DNA of 64,000 nt from Deinococcus roseus (GCF_014646895.1 NZ_BMOD01000024.1:11748-75747); one strand, 5' to 3'; positions 49,240-58,599 are shown, counted from the stretch's first letter. Program-made: numbers and translations. Notes: generated by a model from the letters alone, not told the origin.

Positions 49240-51924
49240 ATGTTGAGACCACAGACAGAAAATTTGCCCAGAACCTTGATGCCGCCCCAATCCAGAAGGC
49301 AGCACAGCCTTCAGATGGCGAGGTTTTTTGCTGCCCTGGTGATTCTGCTGACCCTGCTGTCTTTGCTGGCCCTGTTCAATGTGCAGTGGCGGCCTGTGGT
49401 TCAGGAGGTGCTGCTTCCTGCCGGGATGGTGATGAACCCTCTGGTGGCCCTGGGTTTGCTGGTGCTGGGCCTGGCCTTGCTGCAACACACCCTGCAACGG
49501 GAACGCCTGGGCTTCTGGCTGACCACCCTGGTGGCGGGAATGAGCGGTTTGTGCTTGCTGTTTTTGCAGGTGCCTGTGCTGTATGCCATCAATCGCTGGG
49601 TGTTCTCCAGGTACATTCAGGGGATGGCCCCGCATTTCCCGGTGCAGATTGCACCCACTGCTGTGCTGGAACTGCTTTTGCTTTCACTGGCCCTGTTGGC
49701 CCTGAATTTGAGGCACCGCAGAACTTCACAGTTGCTGGTGGTGGTGGCCTTCCTGGGCGCAGCCTGGACGCTGCAAGGCTACCTGTATGGCACCCTGCAG
49801 CGTGATCCTGGCAGTTTCCTTTATCCCATGGCCCTCAATGTGGCGGTGGGTTTGTTGTTTCTGGGGGCAGGCATCACTTACCTGCAACACAGCAAGGGGA
49901 TGGGCAACATCCAGTTTGAATCCCATGCCGGAGGTTTGCTGACCCGCTGGCTGTTTCCGGTGGCCTTGCTGCTTCCCCCTTTGCTGACCCTGCTGGTGAT
50001 GCACCTGGTGCGTGCAGACGGGATGGCCTGGGAGCATGGCATGGGCTGGCTGGCTTTCAGCACCACCCTGGTGTTGTTGCCCCTGGCCTACGCCCTGGCC
50101 CTGGCCCTGAAGAAGGCAGACCTGGAGCACCAGTTGCATGTGCAGAACCTGCAATCCAGTGAGGCCCGTTACCGGGCCGTGACCGAAAAAGCTGCCGATG
50201 CCATCATCACCACCAATGCAACAGGGCGCATTCTGACCTGCAATCAGAGTGCCCAGGAGCTGTTCGGTTACCGGGAACATGAGCTTCAGGGACGGGATTT
50301 TACGGTGCTTCTTCCAGAACCCACCCGCAGCCATTACCAGCAGAACCTGCTGGAATACATGCAGGGGGAGATCATGAACCTGCTGGACCGCAGGGTGGAA
50401 ATTCAGGGACAGACCCGGGAAGGCCACATCTTCCCGCTGGAACTGTCGGTGTCCATCTGGGAACTGGAAGGAGAAAGGTTCTTTACCGGAACGGTGCGGG
50501 ACCTCTCCCGCAGAGACCAGCTGGCAGATCAGCAGGCCCGACTGGCGAGTTTGCTGGCCCACTCCAGAGATTCCATCGTCAGTTCGGACACCTTTGGAAA
50601 AGTGCTGTTCTGGAATCCTGCAGCAGAACAATTGCTGGGTTACTCGGCAGAGGAGATGGTGGGTGCATCCATCCATCAAATTTTCCCAGGACATTTGCAA
50701 CACGAGTCCCAGCGCATCCGTCAGGTGATGGAACAGGGAGGCAGCATTGTGAACCTGGAAACCGAAAGGGTGCACAAAGACGGACATCTGGTGTTCGTGT
50801 CGGTGTCTTTTTCTCCGGTGCGCAATGCTGCAGGTGAAGTGGTGGGGGCCACCAGCATTGCCCGCGACATCAGCGAAACCCGCAATGCCCGTGAACAACT
50901 GGCCAATGCCCTGGCCTACAGCCAGACCCAGGCAGAGGTGTCCCGCATTCTGGACCAGGACCTCTCTCCCGCAGATTCGGCCAGAGAAGTGACCCTGCTG
51001 GTCTCGGAGGTGATGGATCTGGATTTTGCCTGCCTGGTGACCCTGCAGGAGCTGGACACCGAAGTGCAGCCTGTCTGGGAAAAAGCATCTGGAGCTGTGC
51101 ATGAAGTTGTGCAGAAGATGCTGGCCCATGACCTGTCTGGCTGGCTGGAAAGGTCATCCCGGCAAAGGCACCCCCTCTACATCAATGATGTGAAAGCAGC
51201 ATTGCCAACAGCATTGCTGGATGATCTGAAGGGTGTTCCTGAAGGGGTGATTGCAGCTTTTGTGCCCCTGATTCCGCTGGGTTCGTCTCAGGAGAAGCCC
51301 CTGGTTTTCGTGGCCTGCAGTTTGCAGGGCCGCAAAGCCTGGAGCAGGGAAGACCGCAACCTGTTCGAGGCTGCAGGACGCAGCGTGAGGGTCACGGTGG
51401 AACGCCAGGAACGCCTCAGGCGCATGGAAGCCGCAGCCCTCACCGATCCCCTCACCCAGCTGGGCAACCGTCGGGCCTTCCAGGAAGATTTGCAGTCCCG
51501 GCTGTCTGCAGCCCGCAGGCACAGGCATCCCTTGTGTTTGGTGCAGCTTGATCTGGATGGCCTGAAAAAAGTCAATGACTTTTCTGGACACGATGCTGGA
51601 GACCGCCTGCTGCAGGTGTTTGCCCACCATTTGCGGGAACACATGCGCATCGAAGACCGTTGCTACCGGCTGGGCGGAGATGAATTTGCTGTGCTGCTTT
51701 CTCACAGCCCTCTGGGCAGCCAGGAAGTGATTTTTGAACGGGTGCGGGAAGTGATCCAGCAGGTGCAACAGGCAGGTTTCCCCCATTCCGATGTCAGTGT
51801 GGGCATGGCTTACTTTCCAGAAGAAGCCAGCACCATTCACGATTTGCTGCGGCTGTCTGATGAGCGCATGTACCAGATGAAAGACCAGCACCACCAGATG
51901 CACGCTCCTGAACCAGGGGATTGA
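49240..51924 (+). CDS. Membrane PAS-PAS-GAF-like-GGDEF diguanylate cyclase
   Basis: About 894 residues from ATG 49240 (a TTG at 49189 is possible). Eight hydrophobic helices (roughly residues 25-310) form a sensory membrane domain, for example ARFFAALVILLTLLSLLALF and FWLTTLVAGMSGLCLLFLQV. PAS domains at about 315-430 (RYRAVTEKAADAIITTNATG) and 435-560 (LLAHSRDSIVSSDTFGKVLFWNP) and a GAF-like domain (about 570-730) follow. The GGDEF domain has intact GGDEF (RLGGDEFAVLL) and an I-site RIED five residues before it. It should be an active c-di-GMP synthase. The membrane domain resembles a MASE type, without a firm assignment. Confidence 0.92.
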   Translation: MLRPQTENLPRTLMPPQSRRQHSLQMARFFAALVILLTLLSLLALFNVQWRPVVQEVLLPAGMVMNPLVALGLLVLGLALLQHTLQRERLGFWLTTLVAGMSGLCLLFLQVPVLYAINRWVFSRYIQGMAPHFPVQIAPTAVLELLLLSLALLALNLRHRRTSQLLVVVAFLGAAWTLQGYLYGTLQRDPGSFLYPMALNVAVGLLFLGAGITYLQHSKGMGNIQFESHAGGLLTRWLFPVALLLPPLLTLLVMHLVRADGMAWEHGMGWLAFSTTLVLLPLAYALALALKKADLEHQLHVQNLQSSEARYRAVTEKAADAIITTNATGRILTCNQSAQELFGYREHELQGRDFTVLLPEPTRSHYQQNLLEYMQGEIMNLLDRRVEIQGQTREGHIFPLELSVSIWELEGERFFTGTVRDLSRRDQLADQQARLASLLAHSRDSIVSSDTFGKVLFWNPAAEQLLGYSAEEMVGASIHQIFPGHLQHESQRIRQVMEQGGSIVNLETERVHKDGHLVFVSVSFSPVRNAAGEVVGATSIARDISETRNAREQLANALAYSQTQAEVSRILDQDLSPADSAREVTLLVSEVMDLDFACLVTLQELDTEVQPVWEKASGAVHEVVQKMLAHDLSGWLERSSRQRHPLYINDVKAALPTALLDDLKGVPEGVIAAFVPLIPLGSSQEKPLVFVACSLQGRKAWSREDRNLFEAAGRSVRVTVERQERLRRMEAAALTDPLTQLGNRRAFQEDLQSRLSAARRHRHPLCLVQLDLDGLKKVNDFSGHDAGDRLLQVFAHHLREHMRIEDRCYRLGGDEFAVLLSHSPLGSQEVIFERVREVIQQVQQAGFPHSDVSVGMAYFPEEASTIHDLLRLSDERMYQMKDQHHQMHAPEPGD

Positions 51925-52073
51925 AAGATGGAGGCTGGTTGAGAGGCGCAATTTGTTGTGAGGCTTGCTGTCATTGCAAAGACACCTGCTTTTTGTTCTG
52001 GGCAAAATGGTTTTGAAATCAAAACCCATCACGATCAAATGGGTTGTCTCAAATGGGTTATCATTGAATTCCA

Positions 52074-52244
52074 ATGAATTGGATCTATGAAGTGGTGTAT
52101 CCGGCAGTGGGGGTGACCCTGCTGGTCTGTCTGCTCTTTGTGCTTTTTCAGGGAGGACCACAAACCCTGAGGCAATTGTTTGTCAAAAACAAAAAACAAC
52201 GTCGTCGCAGAAGAAAACGCCATTCATCCCATCAGGACGAATGA
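52074..52244 (+). CDS. Small single-pass membrane protein with basic tail
   Basis: 56 residues: an N-terminal hydrophobic helix (WIYEVVYPAVGVTLLVCLLFVLF) followed by a highly basic tail (KNKKQRRRRRKRHSSHQDE). No Shine-Dalgarno of strength is seen. Upstream are two copies of TCAAATGGGTT and a CATTG-AATTC-CAATG stem (52034-52076). Composition suggests a real peptide, but translation is unproven. Confidence 0.55.
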   Translation: MNWIYEVVYPAVGVTLLVCLLFVLFQGGPQTLRQLFVKNKKQRRRRRKRHSSHQDE

Positions 52245-52434
52245 GCCGAATGAAAGGCCAGGGGCAGGCCAATGTTGTTTTGCTGCAGGGCTTCTCGGGC
52301 TTTTGTCAGCAAGAAAATGACCAGCTCAAGCAGGGAGATTGCAGGGCATCTGGGCAAAAGTCCCACCATTGCAGCACCATGGCGGTTTCGTTGGGGTAAG
52401 ATCATCTCAGTTTTGCACTGTCCCAAGCTGCCTC

Positions 52435-52464
52435 AAGTTGCACTGACCCAAGTTGCACTGACCC
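52435..52464. repeat. 15-bp tandem duplication before the kinase gene
   Basis: AAGTTGCACTGACCC is present twice in tandem, directly before the AGGAGA ribosome site of the next gene. It could affect its promoter or leader. Confidence 0.75.
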
Positions 52465-52481
52465 AGGAGACCTGAAGCCCT

Positions 52482-53585
52482 GTGACCCCATCCCCTCCAG
52501 ATGACCATTCCCTCAAGACTGCTGCTCTGGCGGCCAGTCTGGATGCCATTGTCACCATTGATCAACAGGGCAGGGTGGTGAACTGGAATCCTGCTGCAGA
52601 ACGCACCTTCGGGTACCTGCAAGCAGAAGCACTGGACCAGCCCATGGTGGACCTGATTGTTCCTCCTGAAATGCGTGAAAGCCACCTGAAGGGCTTTCAG
52701 CGTTACCTGGACACCAGAGTGGCCCACATTGTGGGCCAGCGGGTGGAGGTGCCTGCCCTGCGCAAAGACGGCAGCCAGTTCCCCTGCGAAGTGAGCTTTC
52801 ACCCCATTCACCTGAGCAGTGGGATTTATTTCACGGCTTATTTGCGGGACCTCAGCGAACGCAAGGTTTTTGAGGAAAGGCAGCGGGAAAACGAAAGAAA
52901 ACTGCAGGACCTCAGTGAAGCCCAGACCCGCTTTGTGATGGAGGTCTCCCACGAGATCAAAACCCCCCTGACCGGCATCCTGGGCAACCTGGAGGTGCTG
53001 CTGAAATTTCCCCACATCCCTCCGGAGGAAAAACAGGAGATGCTGCAGGATTGCTACCGGGAAACCCTGCGGCTGGGACGGCTGGTGTCTGATTTGCTGG
53101 GCCTCACCAGGGGCACCCGGGTGCAGATGATGGAAGACGAGGTGCCGCTGGATCAACTGGTGCTGGATGCCGCCAGGGACCTGCAGCACAGCAGGGGAAA
53201 CGTCACCCTGACAGTGGGCCACCTGGATTCCTGCTGGGTGCTGGGAGACAGCGACCGCCTGAAGCAACTGCTGATCATTCTGGTGGGCAATGCATTCAAG
53301 TACACCCCCACAGGGGGAGAGGTCACCGTGAAGCTGCAGGCAGAGTCAGGATTTGTTGTGTTGAAGGTCTCCGACACCGGAGTGGGCATCCCTGCAGAAG
53401 ACCTGCAACGGGTGTTTGACCGCTTTTACCGTTCTGCCCTGAAAGAAGACCAGGATCCGGGAGGCAGTGGTCTGGGCCTATCTATTGCCCAGTGGATTGT
53501 GGAAGGCCACGGAGGCCAGATCTGGCTGGAAAGCCGTGTGGGAGAGGGCACCACGGCTGTGGTGAAACTGCCCAGTATGTCCTGA
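52482..53585 (+). CDS. PAS-domain sensor histidine kinase
   Basis: 367 residues from GTG 52482 (AGGAGA 11 nt upstream). One PAS (AALAASLDAIVTIDQQGRVVNWNPAAERTFGY) and PAC (LRKDGSQFPCEVSFHPIHL), then HisKA with H157 in MEVSHEIKTPLTG, and a HATPase with N-, G1- and G2-boxes (LVGNAFKYTP, DTGVGIP, GSGLGLSIAQ). No membrane segment is seen, so it is a cytoplasmic sensor. No cognate regulator is adjacent; the receiver-GGDEF protein at 2559 is one possible partner. Confidence 0.95.
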   Translation: MTPSPPDDHSLKTAALAASLDAIVTIDQQGRVVNWNPAAERTFGYLQAEALDQPMVDLIVPPEMRESHLKGFQRYLDTRVAHIVGQRVEVPALRKDGSQFPCEVSFHPIHLSSGIYFTAYLRDLSERKVFEERQRENERKLQDLSEAQTRFVMEVSHEIKTPLTGILGNLEVLLKFPHIPPEEKQEMLQDCYRETLRLGRLVSDLLGLTRGTRVQMMEDEVPLDQLVLDAARDLQHSRGNVTLTVGHLDSCWVLGDSDRLKQLLIILVGNAFKYTPTGGEVTVKLQAESGFVVLKVSDTGVGIPAEDLQRVFDRFYRSALKEDQDPGGSGLGLSIAQWIVEGHGGQIWLESRVGEGTTAVVKLPSMS

Positions 53586-53591
53586 TGCTGG

Positions 53592-53915
53592 TCAGGCCAT
53601 GGCCCGGTCGATGGCCACGGTGCGGATTTCTCCAGCAGGGCTGAAAGAAGAAGCCACCAGTTCCATCAGAAAATTGGATCCCTCGGTGAGGCAATACCAG
53701 CGCAGGGTGGTGGATGGGGTCAGGTAGCGGATGAGTTCCTGCTGGTACAGCATTTCCATCCATCCAGCCATTTGCTGGGAGGGAATGGCCAGAAACCTGG
53801 AAGGGTACAGCACAATCAACAGGTGATCACGCCCAGCATCGGCGTACACTTCCACCCGCATGGTGGGCTGGGCAGGGTCCGGCTGGAAACTGGGGCAAAC
53901 ACAAATGCATTCCAT
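53592..53915 (-). CDS. Small protein of unknown function, paralogue of 32197-32562
   Basis: 107 residues from ATG 53915 (GAGGAGG, spacing six). It shares with the 32197-32562 protein the segment LYQQELIRYLTPSTTLRWYCLTEG (there FYRQELFRHLTPASRLTFYYVNA) and an upstream strand of the type VEVYADAGRDHLLIVLYPSRF. The N-terminus has several Cys (MECICVC). It lies convergent with the kinase, six bases from its stop. Unknown family. Confidence 0.7.
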   Translation of the reverse strand: MECICVCPSFQPDPAQPTMRVEVYADAGRDHLLIVLYPSRFLAIPSQQMAGWMEMLYQQELIRYLTPSTTLRWYCLTEGSNFLMELVASSFSPAGEIRTVAIDRAMA

Positions 53916-54252
53916 GGCTGGCCTCCTCAAGGTGTTGCTTCAGGGTGGTGTGCACATCTGTTGCACATGAAAAAATTCAAACACAGCCCATGTTGCCCTG
54001 ACAGGTGTACCGTGCAGGTCAACACAGAACTGTGCTGTTTTTGCAAGTCTACGTGATGCCAACTTGAAGTTAACCCCTTCACATGAAATGCCTGCCGGAT
54101 TTTGATGTGCAAGATGATTGTACCCTGTGTTTGTGCTGCAGAACAATGCTTCAGCTGCAAAGATTGGATCAAAGTCAGGTCCAGGCTGCAACAATGCTGA
54201 CCTTGGTCAGGAATCCACAGGTTGCTGGGTTCTGGGTTTTGGGTTGGGGTGT
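53916..54252. other. Intergenic region without supported genes
   Basis: I see no convincing gene in this 337-bp stretch. It contains direct GGTTCTGGGTTTTGGGTTGG-like G/T-rich sequence near 54225-54250 and presumably the promoter of the small gene ending at 53592. Confidence 0.4.
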
Positions 54253-54534
54253 TCAGGGTTTCAAGGGTGGAGCCAGGTGGTGGTTGATGCCCGCATCGTC
54301 CCGGTTTTTCAGGGCCTCTTGCAAGCTGGCGCAGCGTTCCAGAAAACAATGGGCGGTTTCCTGGATGGTGAGGGTGCGTCCGGGCTCTCCATCGTGCCTT
54401 TTCATGGTCACCAGGGCCATTGTGGGATGCCCTGCTGCTTCCTCCACCCGATCGATCTGATGGAGGGGCAGGGTCGCCACTTCTTCTGCTGTGGTGACCA
54501 CCATGATGAAATCCCGGACTTCCTGCAACCGCAT
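54253..54534 (-). CDS. Hypothetical protein
   Basis: 93 residues without signal or membrane segments (RLQEVRDFIMVVTTAEEVATLPLHQID; a beta-strand-like ALVTMKR; a C-terminal helix). No family recognised. TACCTT (54541-54546) lies six bases before the ATG, consistent with leaderless translation; there is no Shine-Dalgarno. Confidence 0.5.
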   Translation of the reverse strand: MRLQEVRDFIMVVTTAEEVATLPLHQIDRVEEAAGHPTMALVTMKRHDGEPGRTLTIQETAHCFLERCASLQEALKNRDDAGINHHLAPPLKP

Positions 54535-54806
54535 GTGGTCAAGGTACCAGAACCCCTGTCACAACATCATGACCGCTCCAGGGAAGGAATGGATGACCTG
54601 AGCAGGGCTTTTTCAGACCTTTACAGCTGACCATTGAAAAATTTTTCTCAACAGGACAGCCATGAGGCACTTCGGAGCTGCCTTGGGGTCTGTTGTGCTT
54701 TTGTAAGGCCTGACCAGAAAATTGTGACAGTTGTTTCATCTGCTTCATTTGCAGGGCAGTGATGTGTTTTGCAGTGTTCACCCTGCAGGCATGGAATGAT
54801 GTTCAG

Positions 54807-55088
54807 ATGAAATTTCAGGTGAACATCCAGACCGATCAGGTGCAGGTCAATGAAAGCATCACAGGTGAAAATGAATCAGACATCTGGAAACAGGCCCGCA
54901 AGGAACTGGAGCGGCGGGCTCCTTTTCTGGTGCGTGCTGCTATCAAATTGATGTCCGATCAGTCCCTGTGGAGCCGCATCACGGGCTACATCAACGAAAA
55001 GCACAACCTGCATGAACCCGTGCCGAACACAGCAGAGGAGTTCATGGCGCTCGGAATCCGCACCGGATACATCACCCGTCTGGACTGA
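54807..55088 (+). CDS. Hypothetical protein
   Basis: About 93 residues from ATG 54807 (MKFQVNIQTDQVQVNESITGE). It starts with short strands, then a helical central part (ESDIWKQARKELERRAPFLVRAAIKLMSDQSLWSRITGYINEK). No family recognised. An upstream in-frame ATG at 54759 would add 16 residues of unlikely composition. It is convergent with the LacI gene. Confidence 0.55.
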   Translation: MKFQVNIQTDQVQVNESITGENESDIWKQARKELERRAPFLVRAAIKLMSDQSLWSRITGYINEKHNLHEPVPNTAEEFMALGIRTGYITRLD

Positions 55089-55100
55089 AGCAGGGCCCTG

Positions 55101-55142
55101 CCAGAGGTTCAGGGCCAGAAGTTCAGGGCCAGAGGTTCAGGG
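55101..55142. repeat. 14-bp tandem repeat, three copies, at convergent gene ends
   Basis: CCAGAGGTTCAGGG units at 55101, 55115 (one base different) and 55129, the last overlapping the LacI stop codon at 55137. Confidence 0.75.
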
Positions 55143-56132
55143 TCTGGAGGTGGTGGGCCGGACCACCAGAGAGGGAGGGAATTGCTGGTGTTTCAACTGG
55201 TGGAGTTCCTGGTTGAGGGCCTGGACCAGGAACTGGGCGGCTTTTGCTCCCATTTCACGCACCGGCTGGCGAATGGTGGTCAGTCCGGCCTGCTGTGCGT
55301 CCTGATTGTCATCGAAGCCCATGATCAGGAAGTCCTGTCCGGCCTGCTGGCCCGCTTCAGTGAGGTGCCTGAGGATGCCAATGGCCACATCGTCACACTG
55401 GGCCAGGATGAAATGGGGTCCATCCAGTGGATTTTGCAGCAGGTGCTGTCCAATCTTGCGCCCCCCTTCCAGGGAGGCTTTGGTGTACAGCGTCTGTCTG
55501 GGCACAATGCCGTGGCGGGACAGTGCGGTCAGGATGCCCTGCCTGCGGTCTGCGAACACCGGAGATTCAAATTCTCCGGGGATTTCCTGGATGTCCACAA
55601 AAAGGATGGGGAGGCGGCATTCCAGGGCGTGTTGTGCAGCCATCTGGCCTGCCGTGAGGTTGTCGAAGGACACACTGTGGTAGTCCTTGTGGTGGGTGTC
55701 CACAAGCACAATGGGTTTGGTGAAGGGGGGACGGCCCTGGTACATGCGTTCCGGGTTCAGGGAGGCAATCAGCAGGCCATCTGCCCGGTAGGGGATGCTG
55801 GTGACTTCCCGGTACCTGCGCAGGCGGTTTTCGCCCACCACCGGGAAGAAAGCGAGGTCCAGGTCCACTTTTTCCAGTTCGCTGTAGATGCCAGAGAGCA
55901 GGGTGTCGTAAAAGGGGATGCCGGTGACGGGAAGCAAAATGGAAACCGCTCCGCTCTGACCGTACCTGAGGCTTCTGGCGTCCAGGTTGGGGGTGTACCC
56001 CAGGGTTTCAATGGCTTTCAGGACTTTCTCGCGGGCTTCATCGGAGATGTTGGGCTGGTTGTTGAGGACACGGGAGACGGTGCTGGTTCCCACGCCGGCC
56101 AGTTTTGCGACCTGTTTCACATTGGGTTTCAA
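55137..56132 (-). CDS. LacI-family regulator, divergent from the amylase gene
   Basis: 331 residues from TTG 56132, which starts LKPNVKQVAKLAGVGTSTVSRVLNNQPNISDEAREKVLKAIETLGYTPN, the typical LacI N-terminus (read as MKPNVKQ). AGGA lies upstream. The core contains the usual sugar-binding pattern (ILLPVTGIPFYDTLLSGIYSEL, FDDNQDAQQAGLTTIRQP). Two palindromic operators in the shared upstream region are typical of malR/cytR-like regulators, so it most likely controls the amylase gene and perhaps itself. Confidence 0.93.
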   Translation of the reverse strand: MKPNVKQVAKLAGVGTSTVSRVLNNQPNISDEAREKVLKAIETLGYTPNLDARSLRYGQSGAVSILLPVTGIPFYDTLLSGIYSELEKVDLDLAFFPVVGENRLRRYREVTSIPYRADGLLIASLNPERMYQGRPPFTKPIVLVDTHHKDYHSVSFDNLTAGQMAAQHALECRLPILFVDIQEIPGEFESPVFADRRQGILTALSRHGIVPRQTLYTKASLEGGRKIGQHLLQNPLDGPHFILAQCDDVAIGILRHLTEAGQQAGQDFLIMGFDDNQDAQQAGLTTIRQPVREMGAKAAQFLVQALNQELHQLKHQQFPPSLVVRPTTSRP

Positions 56133-56371
56133 GGGGCATCCTTTGGGAGAAGAGAAGGCACTTCCTGAGGTTGATTCTGGTAGCGTTGCCAAAACACCAG
56201 CCATCAGGGCAAAAAGCGTATCCCATCACACTTGAAATTCTGGTACAACCACAGATGTCCCATTGTCCTTGCTGCTGTACCAGAAGTCAAGCTGCACATG
56301 TGGTGCAAATGTGCAGCCAGCATGGTCTTGCTGGTGCAAAATTGGGTTCAGATTCTTGAGGGTTTGGCTGC

Positions 56372-56490
56372 TTGACAGGAGCCCGATGTTGGTCAATACT
56401 GAAAACATCCCTGGTATCGATACCAATAAATGAACAAAAAGCGAAACAAAATCCGCTTTGTTGGCTTTCTTCTATGGTATCGATACCATA
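56372..56490 (+). promoter_or_regulatory. Amylase promoter with two LacI-type operators
   Basis: TTGACA (56372-56377), 17 bp, AATACT (56395-56400). TGGTATCGATACCA appears at 56412-56425, immediately after the start point, and again at 56475-56488 (extended to 56473-56490). Centres are 63 bp apart, six helical turns, so both sit on the same face. A classical repression arrangement. Confidence 0.85.
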
Positions 56491-56772
56491 AAGGAATGAT
56501 GCAGCTGGCCCAACCCACTGCCCCTTGATCTGTGTGCTGATCCCTGTGCTCGACTGTGCTCGACCCTGTTCAACCGACTGTGTTCAACCTGGCCCTGATG
56601 GATGCCAAAAAGCTCTTTCCCACACACCTTCTTTTCCTTTTCAACCAGCAACGGAAATTCCTGGATCTGAACGGTTTCAGTCTTCGCTGAACAATTCAGG
56701 TCAGGTGTCTGCTGTCCTGATGTGCACTGGCCATCCAGCTTCCTCTGAACCCCACTTTCATGCAGGAGAAAC
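56491..56772. other. Long untranslated leader of the amylase gene
   Basis: About 280 bp between the second operator and the ATG. It has repeated words (CTGTGCTCGAC, CTGTGTTCAACC-like near 56545-56590) but no supported gene or recognised riboswitch. It may be a remnant of a lost gene. Confidence 0.4.
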
Positions 56773-58599
56773 ATGACCCAGATGATTCGACCAAAAACCC
56801 TGGCCCTCACCCTCTGCACCCTCACCCTGGCAGCTTGCGGGTCCCTGACCCACCCTCCTGTCTCCCAGACCAGCAGCAAACCCACCAGGCAAGCCGTGTC
56901 CACCAGTGTGACTTTCAACGTGAACCTGGACCGGAGGATCAAAGCAAGCCAGTTCACGCCTGGAACGGACACGGTCGGTGTCAGCGGGAGTTTTGGCACG
57001 GTGGCCCTGACCGACCCGGATGGAGACCGCATTTACTCTGGAAGCGCATCCAGCATCCAGAGTGCCGCCCAGATCACCTACAACTACCGCCTCAATCGGG
57101 CCGGAAACAGCATCAACGAAACCGTGCCTCCACGGAAATACGTGGTGCAGGACACGGCATCTTCCAATACCCTGAACAACTGGTTCAACGATGAGTTGCC
57201 TGCGTATCCATATGCACGGTTTTATGCGTCGAGCAGCAAGGCGATTCCTGGTGAGGTGGTGCGGTACTTTGATGACTCTGAGGGAGGAGCAGCCACCAGC
57301 TGGAGCTGGTCTTTCCCCGGAGCGAGCCCTGGGACCTCGAACCAGCAGAATCCAACGGTGACTTATGGTGCACCGGGGACATACACGGCGACGTTGACGG
57401 TCACGAATGGGAGTGGGAGCAGCACCTCGAAGAGCATGAGCATCACGGTGGCGAACCCGGAGAGCACGCTGGGATGGTGGAACGATGCGGTGTTCTATCA
57501 GGTGTACCCCAGAAGTTACCTCGACACCAACGGAGACGGGATTGGGGATTTTTCAGGGCTGCTGAGCAAGCTGGATTACATCAAAGACCTCGGGGTGACT
57601 GCGCTTTACATCATGCCCGTGCACCCTGCTTCCTCCATTTACTTTGGGGGGTATGAAGTCACCGATTACAAGGGCATCGCCAGTGAACTGGGCAGTCAGG
57701 CCCAATTCGATCAGCTTGTCACCGATGCGCACACCAGAGGGATGAAAGTGATCATAGATGGGGTGTTCAACCACACCAGCGACGAGCACCCCTGGTTCCA
57801 GACGGCAGCCAAAGGAACCGGCAGCATCTACGACGATTACTACGTCTGGAGACAGGACAATCCCGTTTCTGCATGGCGCAAAAACAATGCCCCACACACC
57901 GATCCCCGTTTCAACACCTACTGGGGCAAGTTTGCCGTTAAAACGCCAGATCTGAACTTCTACAACGTGTCGGTGCAGAACACCATCAAGGACGTCAGTG
58001 CTTACTGGCTGAACCGGGGTGCAGATGGTTTCCGTCTGGATGCCCCCATGTTCCTGTACGAGAATGCAGATGCCTCTCAGGACAGCAACCTTCCTGCGAC
58101 ATACCGCTACTGGCGAGACTGGAGTGCTTACCTCAAGACCGTCAAACCCTCCAGTTTCTCGGTGGGGGAGACCTGGATCAAAGACGACATGCTTTCTGCT
58201 GCCCGCTATGTGTACCAGGGTTTTGATGTGGGGTTCCAGTTTGACATTGCTTACGGCATCCAGAACTCGCTGAACAGCGAGAACAAGACCGAACTGCAGG
58301 GGGCCATCGAGCAGTCGATGTCTTACTATCCCTTTTTGCAATTCGGGACGTTCCTGTCCAACCATGACCTCTTCAAGGCCGCACCAGATTACACGCCTCA
58401 ACGCATCCGTCAGCGTCTGGAAGGCAACAAAGATGCCAAGGCCAGGGTTGCAGCAGCATGGCTGCTGACCGCTCCTGGGGTGCCTTTTGTGTATTACGGA
58501 GATGAAGTGGGTGCAGCAGGAGCCTACTCCCGCAAACCCATGCAGTGGACGGGCGGTGCAAATGCAGAGAGGCACCTGTCCATCCAGTTTGAAACTTAA
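56773..58599 (+). CDS. PKD-GH13 alpha-amylase lipoprotein, C-terminally shortened
   Basis: 608 residues, ATG 56773 with AGGAG. A lipoprotein signal ends in Cys22 (LTLAACGS). A CBM-like N-domain (about 40-140) is followed by a PKD domain (about 145-232; YFDDSEGGAATSWSWSFPGASPG) and a GH13 barrel with the NHTSDEHPWF, DGFRLDAPMF (nucleophile Asp), SVGETWI (acid Glu) and FLSNHD motifs, all intact. It stops at RKPMQWTGGANAERHLSIQFET, just where the domain C beta-sandwich should begin. Ending after the barrel means a missing domain C, perhaps by a frameshift. It should still act on extracellular starch if folded. A strong terminator follows. Confidence 0.9.
   Translation: MTQMIRPKTLALTLCTLTLAACGSLTHPPVSQTSSKPTRQAVSTSVTFNVNLDRRIKASQFTPGTDTVGVSGSFGTVALTDPDGDRIYSGSASSIQSAAQITYNYRLNRAGNSINETVPPRKYVVQDTASSNTLNNWFNDELPAYPYARFYASSSKAIPGEVVRYFDDSEGGAATSWSWSFPGASPGTSNQQNPTVTYGAPGTYTATLTVTNGSGSSTSKSMSITVANPESTLGWWNDAVFYQVYPRSYLDTNGDGIGDFSGLLSKLDYIKDLGVTALYIMPVHPASSIYFGGYEVTDYKGIASELGSQAQFDQLVTDAHTRGMKVIIDGVFNHTSDEHPWFQTAAKGTGSIYDDYYVWRQDNPVSAWRKNNAPHTDPRFNTYWGKFAVKTPDLNFYNVSVQNTIKDVSAYWLNRGADGFRLDAPMFLYENADASQDSNLPATYRYWRDWSAYLKTVKPSSFSVGETWIKDDMLSAARYVYQGFDVGFQFDIAYGIQNSLNSENKTELQGAIEQSMSYYPFLQFGTFLSNHDLFKAAPDYTPQRIRQRLEGNKDAKARVAAAWLLTAPGVPFVYYGDEVGAAGAYSRKPMQWTGGANAERHLSIQFET

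Noticed and set aside
56491..56772. Riboswitch in the long leader of the amylase gene
   Set aside because: No conserved riboswitch core or terminator/antiterminator pair can be seen; the repeats there are short and degenerate.
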